64,000 nt of DNA from Euphorbia lathyris (Eukaryota; Streptophyta; Magnoliopsida; Malpighiales; Euphorbiaceae): the NCBI RefSeq assembly GCF_963576675.1, contig NC_088918.1:43309501-43373500 (forward strand), in the 5' to 3' direction. Position 1 is the stretch's first letter. The number at the start of each line of letters is the position of its first letter. Below the pieces are notes generated by a model, which was given only the letters and a program-made list of their open reading frames with translations, was not told where the DNA came from and did no database searches. This document shows positions 49,073-59,673 of the stretch, piece after piece. Both the position numbers and the translations under genes were made by a program.

Positions 49073-49330
49073 TTTGGGCGTCGCCCGACGGGAGTTGGGC
49101 GACGCCCAAAACAGGTTGGGCGGACGCCCAACTCATGTTGGGCGAACGCCCAACTTAAGTTGGGCGACGCCCAACTCGCGTTGGGCGATCGCCCAACTTA
49201 CGTTGGGCGTTCGCCCAACGACCGTTGGGCGTCCGCCCAATGTCGTTGGGCGTTCGCCCAACCTTTGTTGGGCGTCCGCCCAACGTCGTCGGGCATCGCC
49301 CGACGACGGCCAGGCGATGCCCGACACGGC
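49073..49330. repeat. Array of GTTGGGCG-nn-CGCCCAAC palindromes in U3
   Basis: About ten to twelve units with a 21- to 25-bp period are seen. Each is an 8-bp inverted repeat, GTTGGGCG/CGCCCAAC, around zero to two variable bases (tt, tc, aa, at, ga). The spacers between units differ (tcat, ttaa, tcgc, ttac, gacc, tgtc, cttt). The last units drift to gtcgggcatcgcccgac. The array ends about 20 bp upstream of the TATA hairpin in promoter orientation. Confidence 0.9.
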
Positions 49331-50824
49331 CGTCGAGCGACGTTGACCTTGCGTCGGGCCGCGCCTGACGCTCGACGGGCGACGCCCACTCTCCGACGGG
49401 CGACGTCCGATGCTCGGCCTCCGGGGCCTTATCGCTCACTATCGTAATAGTGAACGTGCCCGACCTCACTCAGGAGACGCCGAATTTGTTAGCGGGGCTT
49501 TCAAGTACCGGCTCTCCGAGCTTTTCTATTTATTTTGAAATTTTCTAATTAATGGAATCAACCGACTTGGCTGTTTATCGTGGGTTTTCGTCACAGGTCC
49601 TCCGACTCGGTGTCTACAATATGCCTTTTGTTTATTTTAGATTGCTCCCACTATTTTGCCAAATTAACAGCCCTCCATATTGATTCGAAGAATTTCACAA
49701 ATCCTTTAGTGAGCTAGGATCCTAACTCCTGAGATTTCGCCTTGAGTTTACCCAACAAGCTAGTCTCATTCGTTAGGTAGATTCATGTAATCAATCACAT
49801 CTTAAATGTGATTCCTAGGTTATTGGGTTACTAACCACATTAGTAACTAATATGCTATTCATATTAATCCCAACCGTATTGCCCATTAGTTTATGAAAAC
49901 ATGAGTTTACCCATCCAATTATCATAATCTAATTTAAGTATTACTCCATATTCATGAAAAGTGATTTTCGATAATTCAGGTGTTACCGTAAGACCCCGAG
50001 CTTGAGTTTACCCAACAACCCAAAGGCCCTTAGTACTGCCGGCTGAATTATAATATTAGGGAGGGACAACCGATTTTAATAACTTGCTTATTTACTTAAC
50101 TTTTTAATGAGGGATTTTATTTTAGGTCTCATAATCTAACTTAGTCATGATTTGCTTTAGCATACATCAGACACATACATTGGCGTTATGGACATATCAT
50201 CTAAATTATTCCGTCGAGCCAGAGACGGAATAAAAGGGCAAACCTAAGGAAATACTAACTATTACATATTTCTCTTTAGGTCCTCCGTCTTCTCCATGGC
50301 GCCTTGAAATTACATATTAATTTCTATACTACTAAAGAAAACTTCAATTGAATTGAAGGGAATTAGATGAGAGGAGAAATTACAATAGATAGTAGAAAGG
50401 CAGGACGCGTATGCCCTATTTCAAAAATACCAAAAGACTAAAAGATGGTCCAAATATGTTCATAACTCCAAACATGCATAGACTCAATTAAATAAATTTA
50501 ATTGGTTGATTACATAACTATTTTATGTAATATTTATGTTAATCACATTAACTTATCAAATGAACTTTCATCCAATTTTACTTCTAATAGTTTCGTATCT
50601 TCTATATTAATCTTTAGATTAATACAACTATACAAAACTTTAATTATGCACGTCCCAATTATTTTGATTTTAATTAATTTAATACTTTTGATTTACAAAT
50701 AGGTAAAACAAACTTTTAAATAAATTTTCATTCGATAACCAAAATAGAAAACTATCAATTTCTGAAACATATATATTTAATTATATATAAAACTGATTTT
50801 AAACAATTTAAAATTTAAGTGGGT

Positions 50825-50950
50825 CTCGGGCCGGGCCCGAGGTTGGGCTGCTGCCGATTGGCAGCAGCCCAAGGGCGGCTGAACCGCCGCTGCCTTGCGG
50901 TAGCGGCGGCCAGGCGCCGCACGCGGCTGCTGACGCGGGGCAGCAGCCGC
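50825..50950. repeat. Cluster of four strong GC-rich hairpins in the copia leader
   Basis: Perfect or near-perfect inverted repeats lie end to end: CTCGGGCC-g-GGCCCGAG (50825-50841); gggctgctgcc/ggcagcagccc with loop gatt (50845-50870); ccgccgctgcc/ggtagcggcgg with loop ttgc (50884-50909, one G-U type mismatch); gcggctgctg/cagcagccgc (50923-50950). All would be present in the genomic RNA leader. Confidence 0.8.
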
Positions 50951-51338
50951 GTGACAGTGGCGGCGCGACTCGAGCTGCCGTCGCATTTATTTATTTTTTT
51001 AATAATTTTAAATATATATATATCAGTTCTAAAACGGTTTTAAAACGATTTTCAGAAAATAGGAAAACCTACTATAGATTTCCGTTTTATCTTTAGAATT
51101 AATAAAACTGATTTTATCAATCTAACTATAAAACCAATAGATTTTGTTATAATGATTATCAACCAAAATAATTAGGAACATACGCATAATCTATTTTAAT
51201 TAACAAGTAATTAAAACTTATTTATCTTTAGGATTAATTAATCAAAAACTATTTGTTAATTAACCTAACAATAAATATTTATTCAATCCTATTGAAAAAC
51301 TTCTAAATTTTCATATATGGAATAACGGATTTAACGAT

Positions 51339-51351
51339 GGCTCTGATACCA
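51339..51351 (-). promoter_or_regulatory. Primer-binding site of the copia element
   Basis: On minus TGGTATCAGAGCC, complementary to the 3' end of plant initiator tRNA-Met, one base from the LTR. Confidence 0.9.
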
Positions 51352-51352
51352 A

Positions 51353-53191
51353 TGTTGGAATAATAGGCTAACATATAGCAGCGGAAATATAAAATTTTAA
51401 CCTATTTCCATAAACCATAAGATCCGTTAACCGTTATTTCATATAAAGAGGGATAAGAAGAAATACCTTTTAGATGTTCTATCTACCGTTGCAAACGAAG
51501 TGCCCATAATTCTTACTTCGAGTTCCCGAGCACAGAACAAAACAAGTATAAGATCAAGTTAGAATCAACCGTTGAATAGCAACCAAAATAGATTGCCTCT
51601 AATTAATCAACACAAGATCAAGGATAAAGAAAGAAAGATGAAAATCAATTGAACGGAAGGAAGCCGTGGAAAATCTCGTCCTCGAACTGGGGGTTGAAAT
51701 TCTCTCTCTTGCTCTAGGGTGGAATTCAAAATTCTCTAGGGGGTTTAGCTTGTGGATTTCGAAATCCTATAAGGGGGGTTATTTATAATCTCTTGTATCT
51801 AATCCCTAGTTAGATAGAATTAGGTTATTGAAATAAGAATTCAATTCGGAATAGAATTCATAATCATTATCCATTAATATATCTAATATATAAAAGATAA
51901 TAATAGGAGTACTATAATCTAATTAAAACTCCTAACTTATTTATCCTTTAATTAATTTAATTTATAATCCTAATCTAATTAGGATTGATAAAATGAAAAT
52001 AATTATTTATGTATTTACCATACATAAAATCGCCCCCCTCTAGTGAATGGGCCTTATTGGGCTCAGTTGGGCTTCCATCAATTAATTAACATATGTCTTT
52101 CTTTTGGGTTCCAAGTCTTATGTGTGACCCATTAGGTTCTTATTGCTTCTAGCCGTATGCAACTATTAAAATTAATTTTTAAAGAATTATATTTAATCTT
52201 TGCATAACGGAATGATGTACAGAGTATGTGATTAGCAAGTCCGTAATCATTCCCCTAGAGCTATAAGAAGACAGGTTGATTCTGTCGTTGACCTTTCAGT
52301 ATTAGTTACGGTATAATTCGATCCTTTATCAACTACATCCTTGAACTGAATCTTATGACTATGGATAATGTTAAGTCACATATAGCGAGACGTTCGTTTT
52401 ACTTGTACAGGCCGAGTCAACTCAAATTAGATAGGTTAAGTGAAATCTGTATTTCAAGTCTTAAGCTATCACCTTGCAAGGATTTAGAGTCGAGTCTTCC
52501 ACAAGCGATCCATGGACATATCTCCCATTTACCGGGAGTGATAAATGCTCAATCCAATATATAACGATCCCGCAATCACTTCCTGTGATACCCAACGTCT
52601 GCTGTTCACACCCTAGAGTCATCTCTGTTAAGGATCGTGTTACACCAGAGTCAAAGCGTCACATTCCGTAATCCAGAATACCAATTAACATTCCTTTGAG
52701 TCTGAGGATTATTTACACCTATTAATACCAATTAGATGAACAGGTGACAAGGATGAATCTACCCATCATGTTATCTCAAGTCGGGTCCCCAATCCTAATG
52801 AACTACTTTTCATCGGATCCATGTAACTGTCCAGATATCTGTATATATGAAGCTTGTGAGATCAGCTTTATGTCGGACAGAAGACATTGTTGCATGCAAG
52901 TCTCAACAGTGATATATCAATCCTAAACATATCACTTGACTTGGGGTGGTTTTAAGTTTATTAGTTTATTATAAAGTTTTGTCTCACTTCATGAGTGTAT
53001 GAACACTTTATAATCACTTTAAAACAAACTTACGGATTTCCTTTTATTAGACTTTATTTAGTACTTAAAAGGGATTGCCTTTATATAGTTATAAAACATA
53101 TATCTCATTAAAACAAATGATATAAAGAACACTTCATTTACATTAAGTTTGTATCCTAGAACAATTGTCTATAGGACACTAAACCCCAACA
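51353..53191 (-). repeat. 5' LTR of the copia element (right copy)
   Basis: 1,839 bp, same ends as 22123-23982, followed by the target duplication ctacc. Confidence 0.93.
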
Positions 53192-53313
53192 CTACCACGG
53201 ATCCATCTGCGCCTACTCATCAGGAACCACCAGAAATACCCACTGTGCAACACTACCACGGATCCAACTGCGCCTACTCATCAGGAACCACCAGAAATAC
53301 CCACTGTGCCATT
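53192..53313 (+). repeat. 61-bp tandem duplication at the protease-RT linker of element B
   Basis: ctaccacggatccatctg...cccactgtgcaaca is repeated once, 61 bp on, with one or two differences (atccatctg/atccaactg). Since 61 is not a multiple of three, the frame that continues from 22122 is lost and a different frame carries on from the second copy. Confidence 0.9.
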
Positions 53314-53577
53314 ATCTAAACCTGAACTCAAACCTTTGCCTTCACACCTAGAATATGCCTTCCTTGAACCACCAAGCGGAAGCCCGGTGATTATATCTTC
53401 CAAATTAACCCTTGATCAGAAAGCTCAGCTCATGGAGGTATTGAGAAGAAACAAGGATGCGATTGCTTGGAAGATGGATGATATTAAGGGAATCAGCCCA
53501 ACGGTGTGTGTGCATCGAATTCTAATGGAAAAGACCACAAACCGTGTGTCCAACCATAGTGAAGGCTGAACCCGCAC
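53197..53577 (+). pseudogene. Protease-RT linker of element B, broken
   Basis: Continues the protease frame from 22122 (acg at 53197), then is shifted by the 61-bp duplication. From 53306 to 53569 it encodes the usual pre-RT segment (PELKPLPSHLEYAFL, VIISSKLT, LMEVLRRNKDAIAWKMDDIKGI). A further shift near 53530 and two adjacent stops (tag tga) separate it from the RT ORF at 53578. Confidence 0.85.
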
Positions 53578-56196
53578 ATGAAGGAAGTTGTAAGGAAAGA
53601 AGTGATCAAGCTACTGGATGCAGGCATCATTTATCCTATATCTGACAGTATCTGGACAAGCCCTGTGCATGTTGTGCCAAAGAAGGGGGGTACTACAGTT
53701 GTTTTAAATGAGAAGAATGAACTAGTTCCAACCCGAACCATAACAGGATGGAGTGTGTGTGTGGACTACCGAAAGCTCAACGAGGCAACAAGGAAAGACC
53801 ATTTTCCTTTGCCATTCATTGACCAGATGCTGGAAAGATTGGCGGGCTATGCGTTTTACTGTTTCCTTGAAGGATATTCAGGATACAATCAGATTTCCCT
53901 CCAATATGAAGATCAGGAGAAAACAACCTTTACCTACCCTTATGGGACTTATGCTTACAGACGCATGCCGTTTGGGTTGTGCAATGCCCCTGCCACATTT
54001 CAGAGGTGCATGATGTCAATATTTCATGATATGGTAGAACGAACTGTGGAAATCTTCATGGATGACTTCTCCGTGTATAGAAATTCATTTGGAAGCTGTC
54101 TGAACAACCTGAAAGCCGTTTTAGTACGATGTAGAGAGACAAACTTAGTCCTAAATTTGGAGAAGTGCCATTTCATGGTCACTAGAGGTGTTGTGCTCGG
54201 GCATCAAATCTCTGAAAAAGGAATGGAAGTAGACAAAGCCAAGGTTGAAGTGATAGAGAAACTAGCTGTTCCTGCTAATGTCAAAGATGTGAGAAGTTTC
54301 CTTAGGCACGCGGGGTTCTACCTGAGATTCATAAAGGACTTCTCAAAGATAGCGTTACCACTATCAGCTCTGTTACATAAAGATGTGGATTTCACTTTCG
54401 GAACAGACTGTGTAAAGGCATTTGAGATTCTAAAAGGCAAACTGATCAACTCACCCATTCTAGCCGCACCAAATTGGGAATTACCGTTTGAGATGATGTG
54501 TGATGCTAGCGACACATGCGTAGGAGTTGTTCTTGGGCAGAGAATTGAGAAGAAGTTCCGGCCAATCTATTATGCAAGCAAAACGTTGAACGAGGCTCAG
54601 CAAAACTATACCACAACAGAGAAGGAGCTTCTAGCAGTGGTATATGCTTTTGACAAATTCCGTCCATACTTGGTTTTGTCAAAAGTAGTGGTCTACACTG
54701 ACCACGCTGCCTGGTGCTACCTATTCGCCAAGAAAGATGCAAAGCCACGGCTGATTCGATGGTTGCTCTTGCTCCAAGAGTTTGACCTCGAGATCAAAGA
54801 CAAGAAAGGAACAAAAAATGTAGCTGTTGAGCATCTGTCCAGAATTTCTCATACCATTAGCCAGGAACAACAAGAAATCTTGGAGAATTTCCCTGATGAA
54901 CATTTGTATTCTCTACAACTTACACCATGGTTTGCTGACATTGCTAATTATCTTGCTAGTTCAATTAAACCTCATAGCTTGTCCACCAACCAGAAGAAGA
55001 AGTTATATGCAGAAATCAAATACTATTTTTGGGAAGAACCATATCTTTTCATGTTATGTGCAGATCAGATCATATGGAGGTGCGTCACCCAAGAGGAAGG
55101 ACATGCTGTTCTGAGCCATTGCCACGATCGAGAAGCTAGTGGGCATCATGGTGCAAGCAGAACAGCCGCAAAGGTGCTCCAATCAGGTTTTTTCTGGCCA
55201 ACCATCTTCAGGGATGCCCATATATTTGTAAGTACTTGTAATGAGTGCCAAAGAACAAGTAATATCTCGGCCAGGAATGCCATGCCCCTGAATAACATTG
55301 TTGTATGTGAAATATTTGACATATGGGCCATAGACTTCATGGGTCCATTCCCTACGTCTTTTGGTAATAAGTATATATTGGTTGCAGTTGACTATGTAAG
55401 CAAGTGGGTTGAAGCAATAACTAGTCCCACTAATGATGCCCGTGTGGTTGTAAAATTCCTAAAAAGGCTGTTTGCCCGATTTGGTATCCCACGAGCTATC
55501 ATTAGTGATCAAGGAACTCATTTTTGCAATGCTCAATTTGAAAAGTTGATGGGCAAGCTTGGTGTCACTCATAGAATTGCCACACCTTACCACCCACAAA
55601 CTAGTGGGCAGGTGGAAATCTCCAATAGAGAGATAAAAAGAATCTTGGAGAAAACAGTGGGCAATTCTAGGAAGGACTGGGCAAACAAGCTTGACGATGC
55701 TTTATGGGCTTATAGATTTGCATACAAGACACCAATAGGAATGTCCCCATTTAGGCTGTTATATGGAAAATCTTGTCATCTCCCAGTGGAGATGGAGCAT
55801 AGAGCCTTCTGGGCACTAACTTTTCTGAATTTTGAGGAACAGGCTGTAGGTGAACAGAGAAAGTTGCAACTATGCGAAATGGAGGAATTCAGGCTGTTCT
55901 CCTACGAGAACGCGGTGAACTATAAGGAAAAGACCAAGAGATGGCACGACAAGAAAATTCAGGAGAAAGTCTTTCGAGAAGGACAGAGGGTCCTCTTGTA
56001 CAACTCGAGGCTCAGACTGTTTCCTGGGAAGCTGAAGTCAAGATGGTCGGGACCTTACACTGTAAACAAGGTGTTCTACCACGGGGCAGTAGAAATTGTC
56101 AAAGATGGTCATGAACCTTCTAAAGTAAATGGACAGCGGTTGAAACCATATCTCGAGAATGATAACCATGGGGCAATTGACACTGTCCATTTCTAG
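53578..56196 (+). CDS. RT-RNase H-integrase polyprotein of element B (open)
   Basis: 872 codons without a stop. [41 protein letters not shown], active site IFMDDFSV at about 159. RNase H: CDASD at about 307, [26 protein letters not shown] (Leu-Lys/Arg-Tyr-Leu is more usual at AWCYL). Integrase: zinc site HCHDRE-GHHG and C-x2-C near 551-554 (STCNECQR), core Asp in AIDFMGPF (about 585), Asp in SDQGTHF (about 643), Glu in [11 protein letters not shown] (about 679). The C-terminal part ([25 protein letters not shown]) lacks a chromodomain, as expected for the Athila lineage. It would copy element RNA and integrate the DNA. It is separated from gag-protease by frameshifts and the copia insertion, so the element is defective although this segment is intact. 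Confidence 0.95.
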   Translation: MKEVVRKEVIKLLDAGIIYPISDSIWTSPVHVVPKKGGTTVVLNEKNELVPTRTITGWSVCVDYRKLNEATRKDHFPLPFIDQMLERLAGYAFYCFLEGYSGYNQISLQYEDQEKTTFTYPYGTYAYRRMPFGLCNAPATFQRCMMSIFHDMVERTVEIFMDDFSVYRNSFGSCLNNLKAVLVRCRETNLVLNLEKCHFMVTRGVVLGHQISEKGMEVDKAKVEVIEKLAVPANVKDVRSFLRHAGFYLRFIKDFSKIALPLSALLHKDVDFTFGTDCVKAFEILKGKLINSPILAAPNWELPFEMMCDASDTCVGVVLGQRIEKKFRPIYYASKTLNEAQQNYTTTEKELLAVVYAFDKFRPYLVLSKVVVYTDHAAWCYLFAKKDAKPRLIRWLLLLQEFDLEIKDKKGTKNVAVEHLSRISHTISQEQQEILENFPDEHLYSLQLTPWFADIANYLASSIKPHSLSTNQKKKLYAEIKYYFWEEPYLFMLCADQIIWRCVTQEEGHAVLSHCHDREASGHHGASRTAAKVLQSGFFWPTIFRDAHIFVSTCNECQRTSNISARNAMPLNNIVVCEIFDIWAIDFMGPFPTSFGNKYILVAVDYVSKWVEAITSPTNDARVVVKFLKRLFARFGIPRAIISDQGTHFCNAQFEKLMGKLGVTHRIATPYHPQTSGQVEISNREIKRILEKTVGNSRKDWANKLDDALWAYRFAYKTPIGMSPFRLLYGKSCHLPVEMEHRAFWALTFLNFEEQAVGEQRKLQLCEMEEFRLFSYENAVNYKEKTKRWHDKKIQEKVFREGQRVLLYNSRLRLFPGKLKSRWSGPYTVNKVFYHGAVEIVKDGHEPSKVNGQRLKPYLENDNHGAIDTVHF

Positions 56197-56892
56197 GATC
56201 CTCCAAGCCATTAGCATCAGGAACAGGGTGTTCGCTGCAAACACTAATTGTAGCAAGCAAAAGGGAGTAACTTTACACTTTTGTACCTTAGTCTAATTTT
56301 TGTCAAATTTTATGTATGTTTGCCTAGTCAAGTTAAATTAATTATGTGTTGCCATGAGGGTCCGTAAAATAACAATGTGATCTTCCCCGTGTAATTATGA
56401 GCAAAAATATAAACTTTTACCCTTCATGTAGGGAAAAGTTTTAATTTTTACTCATGAGAAAAGGGGGAGGAAAGCAAAAAGGGGGCAAGATATATTGTCC
56501 AAAAGTTTAAATTATAAATCTTGAGGATAAGAGGCCCGTCACATCACACTGTTTTAGGGCTACCTTTTTGTACTTAACCTGCACACCTCTCTCGGTAAAT
56601 TTGAAGTAGGTAAAGTGTAGTTAATTTCAAAAAAGTAACCGTTTGCACCCCTCCCTAAGTGTCCTTTCATCCTTCCACGGTTGTTGCCACACCAACTCGT
56701 ACATGTGGCGTTAAGAGAAACGTCGTAATTATGATGGTTCTGGCAACAGGTCGTTTCAAGCTTTTTCTACTTAAAGGACGAAGGGTGAATTGCGAACCCT
56801 AGTAAACCTTTTCTTATTTCTCTCTCTCACACCGTTCCCCATATTTCCCTTGATAACCATTTTGGGTGCAGCTATTTAGTCTCATTAACAAG
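56197..56892 (+). other. Non-coding spacer between pol and the ORF1-type gene
   Basis: Typical for Athila-like elements. It contains a long imperfect hairpin (56395-56458) and a pyrimidine-rich end before the ORF. No gene is seen. Confidence 0.6.
56395..56458. repeat. Long imperfect hairpin in the pol-ORF1 spacer
   Basis: ttatgagcaaaaatataaac..ttttaccc pairs with gggaaaag..ttttaatttttactcatgag around the 8-base loop ttcatgta, giving arms of about 27 bases with a few mismatches. Confidence 0.65.
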
Positions 56893-58203
56893 ATGAGGAC
56901 TCGCAGCTCTGGAAAGCAAGTAAAAATAGAAGGGGCGAAGAAGGACAAATCGAAAGGCAAAATGGTTGGCACAAGTGCAATGGCTTTTGTACCAGATGAA
57001 AAATTGGTGAAGAAATTATCACAGTTCAAAGACACAAGCGTTCAGCAGTACTACGAGGATTCGGCCCAACTGGAGTTCGGGCCAGTAAGAACGATCTGCT
57101 GGGAGACTCTGAAGAAGCTTAAACTTTCGGGTCGTGTTAAGGAGCGCATGGAAGCAGGCCACTTTGGCTGTTTCTTTGAGATGAAGGAGCCCGCTTACAG
57201 GGAACTCACGCTGGAGTTTCTAGCTACATTCAAACATGACCCGGAGATTACTGACCCTAAAGAAGGAGGAAAATTTAGTTTTCGGCTCATGACCCACACC
57301 CAGTGGCCGTCTCTGAATACCTTTAACCACCTGCTCGGTGCCACTGATGAACTGATAATTTTCTGGCATTCTATCTCAGGCCAGCCAAGTTATGATGGAA
57401 GTGCCTCTAAGGCGTCTAACTTCGAGGACTACGCCCTCTGTTATCTGCACAAACTGGTGTCCGGAACCATCTTTGTGCGAGAAAACCAAGCAACCATCCC
57501 CAACACGGACCTTACTGCTCTATGGAGCATGATGACTGTGCGCAAGATGAATTTAGGGTCCTTGTTTGGGGAATATGTTAGTGCTTTTGGGTGGAAGAAC
57601 TCTTCCCTCATATGTTGTGGAAGCATTGTAATGCGCATAACGGAGGCAATATGGGTCTTCAAACCGGAAGACCGAAATAGGCTGACGGTGGTAAACCACC
57701 CGGATCAAATTGATTTGAGAAGCCTACAAAGCATGCTATTCGGGAAGATGGTTAATGGAAAGTGGGTGTGGATGTTGGATTTTGTTAAGGCAAAGAGGGT
57801 TGAGAGCAAGAAGAGGAAAAATGAGCCGACAGTATCAATTTCGTCGGAATCTGAGAAGGTGGAATAGGCCAGGGATCTAGGATTCTACCGAAAGTGCTCA
57901 AAGCTCTCCAATGAAGATATTCTCTCCCAGTTGAATGCCATGTTCGCACAGACCAAAGCCAACCGAGACCAGATACAAGCGCTGGAATATAAAAATGCCC
58001 AGCTACAAGGCGAGGTCGATGTTCTGAAGCACATCTGTGTGGAAGAAGATCAAGGGCGGGAGAGTCCCTCTGGTGCCTCAATAAAAAGTCTGGTAAGAGC
58101 AAAACCTGAGACAACCACCAATGCCACAGCCTCCTCGAAAGGGGATGGCACTGTTCCTGCTAAGGATAGAGAGGTTGATTCCTCTCTTTCCCCACTTGTC
58201 TGA
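56893..58203 (+). pseudogene. Athila ORF1-type (env-position) gene of element B, one internal stop
   Basis: The start is ATG at 56893 (MRTRSSGKQ); an upstream in-frame ATG at 56866 is possible but adds only nine residues. The basic Lys-rich N-terminus is followed by a globular domain like the Athila ORF-1 family (PF03078 type): LKLSGRVKERMEAGHFGCFF, EFLATFKHDPEITDPKEGGK, HLLGATDELIIFWHSI, GTIFVRENQATIPNTDL, MNLGSLFGEYVSAFGW. The frame stops with TAG at 57865-57867 but stays open beyond it to 58203. That tail encodes a coiled-coil stretch (NAMFAQTKANRDQIQALEYK then NAQLQGEVDVLKH) and a Ser/Thr-rich end. The full-length protein would be about 437 residues. The architecture, globular then coiled coil, is the same as in the element at 398-1589. 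Function in the element is unknown; no signal peptide or membrane segment is evident. Confidence 0.8.
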
Positions 58204-58335
58204 ACATTCCATTTGTCGCTGTCCAAGCAGCTGGTAACACTTATAACCCTTCTTGTTATTTGTTTAAGCTCCCCTGATATCATGTTATGAATTTTCCTAT
58301 GCTTCATGGTATTAACATTGGGGACAATGTTCGAT

Positions 58336-58348
58336 TCTAATTTGGGGG
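58336..58348 (+). promoter_or_regulatory. Polypurine tract of element B
   Basis: ttctaatttgggggt lies next to the TGATAG start of the 3' LTR; ggggacaatgtt just before it is a usual neighbour in Athila-like elements. Confidence 0.7.
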
Positions 58349-58554
58349 TGATAGCTCCCATTTGTATAGTGTTTTGAGGATTAATTTAGATTGTTTTAGC
58401 TTAGTCTTTAGCTAATTTAGATGTTAATTTAGTAGTTTTTAGTTAAATTCAGTATTTTCCTTTATTTTAAGTATTTTCCTTTATTTATGACATTTTCGGT
58501 GTTTTCAGGGATTTTCAGGGACTATTCGAGCATTTCCGAACCAGACCCAAGCCT

Positions 58555-58665
58555 ATTGGAGCATTTCTAGATTATTCAGAGACCGTCAGAGCACTTTTGG
58601 GATTATTCAGGGACCGTCAGAGCACTTTTGGGATTCATCAGGGACCATTAGAGCACTTTTCGGAA
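58555..58665 (+). repeat. Tandem repeats, about 37 bp, in the 3' LTR of element B
   Basis: Three to four units of gattattcagggaccgtcagagcacttttgg (variants attcagagaccgtc, catcagggaccatt) lie upstream of the TATA box. Confidence 0.75.
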
Positions 58666-58716
58666 GCCCAAGGACCTAAACAGATAAAAGTCGGAGCAAA
58701 ATCGCCCCATTTAGGA

Positions 58717-58795
58717 CCTGTCTCGTCGAGCTAATACCTGTCTCGGTGAGACAGGCCCTCGTCTCATCGAGACACTCCTTGTCTCGACAAGACGA
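58717..58795. repeat. GTCTC/GAGAC palindrome cluster in U3 of element B
   Basis: Successive short palindromes are CTCG-t-CGAG (58722-58730), CCTGTCTC-ggt-GAGACAGG (58737-58755), GTCTC-atc-GAGAC (58761-58773) and CTTGTC-tc-GACAAG (58778-58791). They lie about 130 bp before the TATA box. Confidence 0.8.
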
Positions 58796-58921
58796 GGCGG
58801 GGAAAGGCGCACCAGCGCCTTCCCCCTTGCTGGAATGCGCGGATTTGGGCCTAAAGCCCATTTAAACACTTTGTAAATGTCCCTTTTTACCCTTGAGGCA
58901 TTAGGGTTTCCTCCCTAACTC

Positions 58922-58929
58922 TATAAATA
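58922..58929 (+). promoter_or_regulatory. TATA box in the 3' LTR of element B
   Basis: TATAAATA in aactctataaatagggagc, about 575 bases into the LTR. Confidence 0.6.
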
Positions 58930-59673
58930 GGGAGCTAATCCTAATCCTTGAGGGGGAGGATTAGCCATTCAATAAATCAGAGAGCCGCTAGGGCTTCCTC
59001 TCCTACACTATGTAAGTTTATATTTTCGTTTAGATTAGATTTCCTGCTTTCTAGATTAGGTTTATTTCTGTTTTGTCTTTTCTTATTGAAGAACAATTGA
59101 TGGGAGAAGCTCCTCATCTTCTATTTTTGTAATCAGAATCGACAAGCGAGTTTTGGATTTCTATCTCTCCATCTTATCTTTTCCTTTTATATTCAATTGA
59201 AGATGTTTTTCCATTATTCCTTTACTTCATATTGCTATGATTAGTTTGTCTATGAATTAATCCCCATCCAATTTGGGATGGGGATGAAATTGATTCTATG
59301 AATATGTATGATTAGGGATCTAGGGCCTTTTGATTGATCAGTTTATGCATGCTAATGCCTAGATGATGTTAGGAACAAGATTTATGCTAGAATGAGCATT
59401 GATAATGGTCAACTAGCCTGTTTATGTATATAATGTGCTTAATGCCTGTGACCCTGACTTAGATAGGATTATAGATAGACGAGAACCTGACTATGGAATC
59501 GTCTATACCGAATTTGTATTAACCTAACTTCGCTAGAGACCACTAGGAATGAGGCTTTGTGGATGGGCTACGACTTTAGCCTTAGTTGTCAATAAACCTA
59601 ATGCTTTGCATGACCTAGGGTATATGCCTAATCAAGCCGTCACCCGAATGCATGTGAATAGGAAGGACGAATA

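Larger units (their letters stand above)
46790..49618 (-). mobile_element. Solo LTR, long Tat/Ogre-like gypsy type, in the copia leader
   Basis: A 2,829-bp block lies between the copia gag start and its leader. On minus it begins TGTAGACACCGAGTCGG and ends GGCACCTACA, so its ends are TGTAG/CTACA. The flanks atagg (46785-46789) and atatg (49619-49623) agree at four of five bases. It contains a TATA box on minus (49047-49053), a GC-rich palindrome array just upstream of it and long AT-rich R/U5 sequence. No primer site or coding region adjoins, hence solo LTR. The lineage assignment rests on length and the TGTAGACACC start and is tentative. Confidence 0.65.
49619..51352 (-). other. 5' leader of the copia element
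   Basis: Non-coding sequence between the copia primer site and the solo LTR; with 46698-46789 it makes up the 5' leader before gag. It is AT-rich except for a compact GC-rich block at 50825-50990. No gene is seen; the short ORFs over the GC block are by-products of composition. Confidence 0.7.
22123..53191 (-). mobile_element. Ty1/copia element inserted in element B, with nested insertions
   Basis: The LTRs 22123-23982 and 51353-53191 have TGTTGG/CCAACA ends, and the flanking duplication ctacc (22118-22122, 53192-53196) is perfect. The minus orientation is shown by the primer-binding site TGGTATCAGAGCC (reverse of 51339-51351) beside the right LTR, the purine tract (reverse of 23983-23996) beside the left LTR, and minus-strand gag and pol. 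Removing the 18.4-kb array and the 2.8-kb solo LTR leaves about 9.8 kb, a plausible size for a large copia element. LTR size and pol wording suggest the Angela/Tork side of copia, with moderate confidence. Confidence 0.93.

Noticed and set aside
49073..49330. CRISPR-like look of the regularly spaced palindromes
   Set aside because: Spacers are only 4-5 bases, no cas genes, plant nuclear context; this is a promoter-proximal repeat array.
49032..49469. Several overlapping ORFs rich in WA-P-T-G-R across the GGGCG array, both strands
   Set aside because: They arise from translating a palindromic tandem repeat in different frames; the region is the U3 of a solo LTR.
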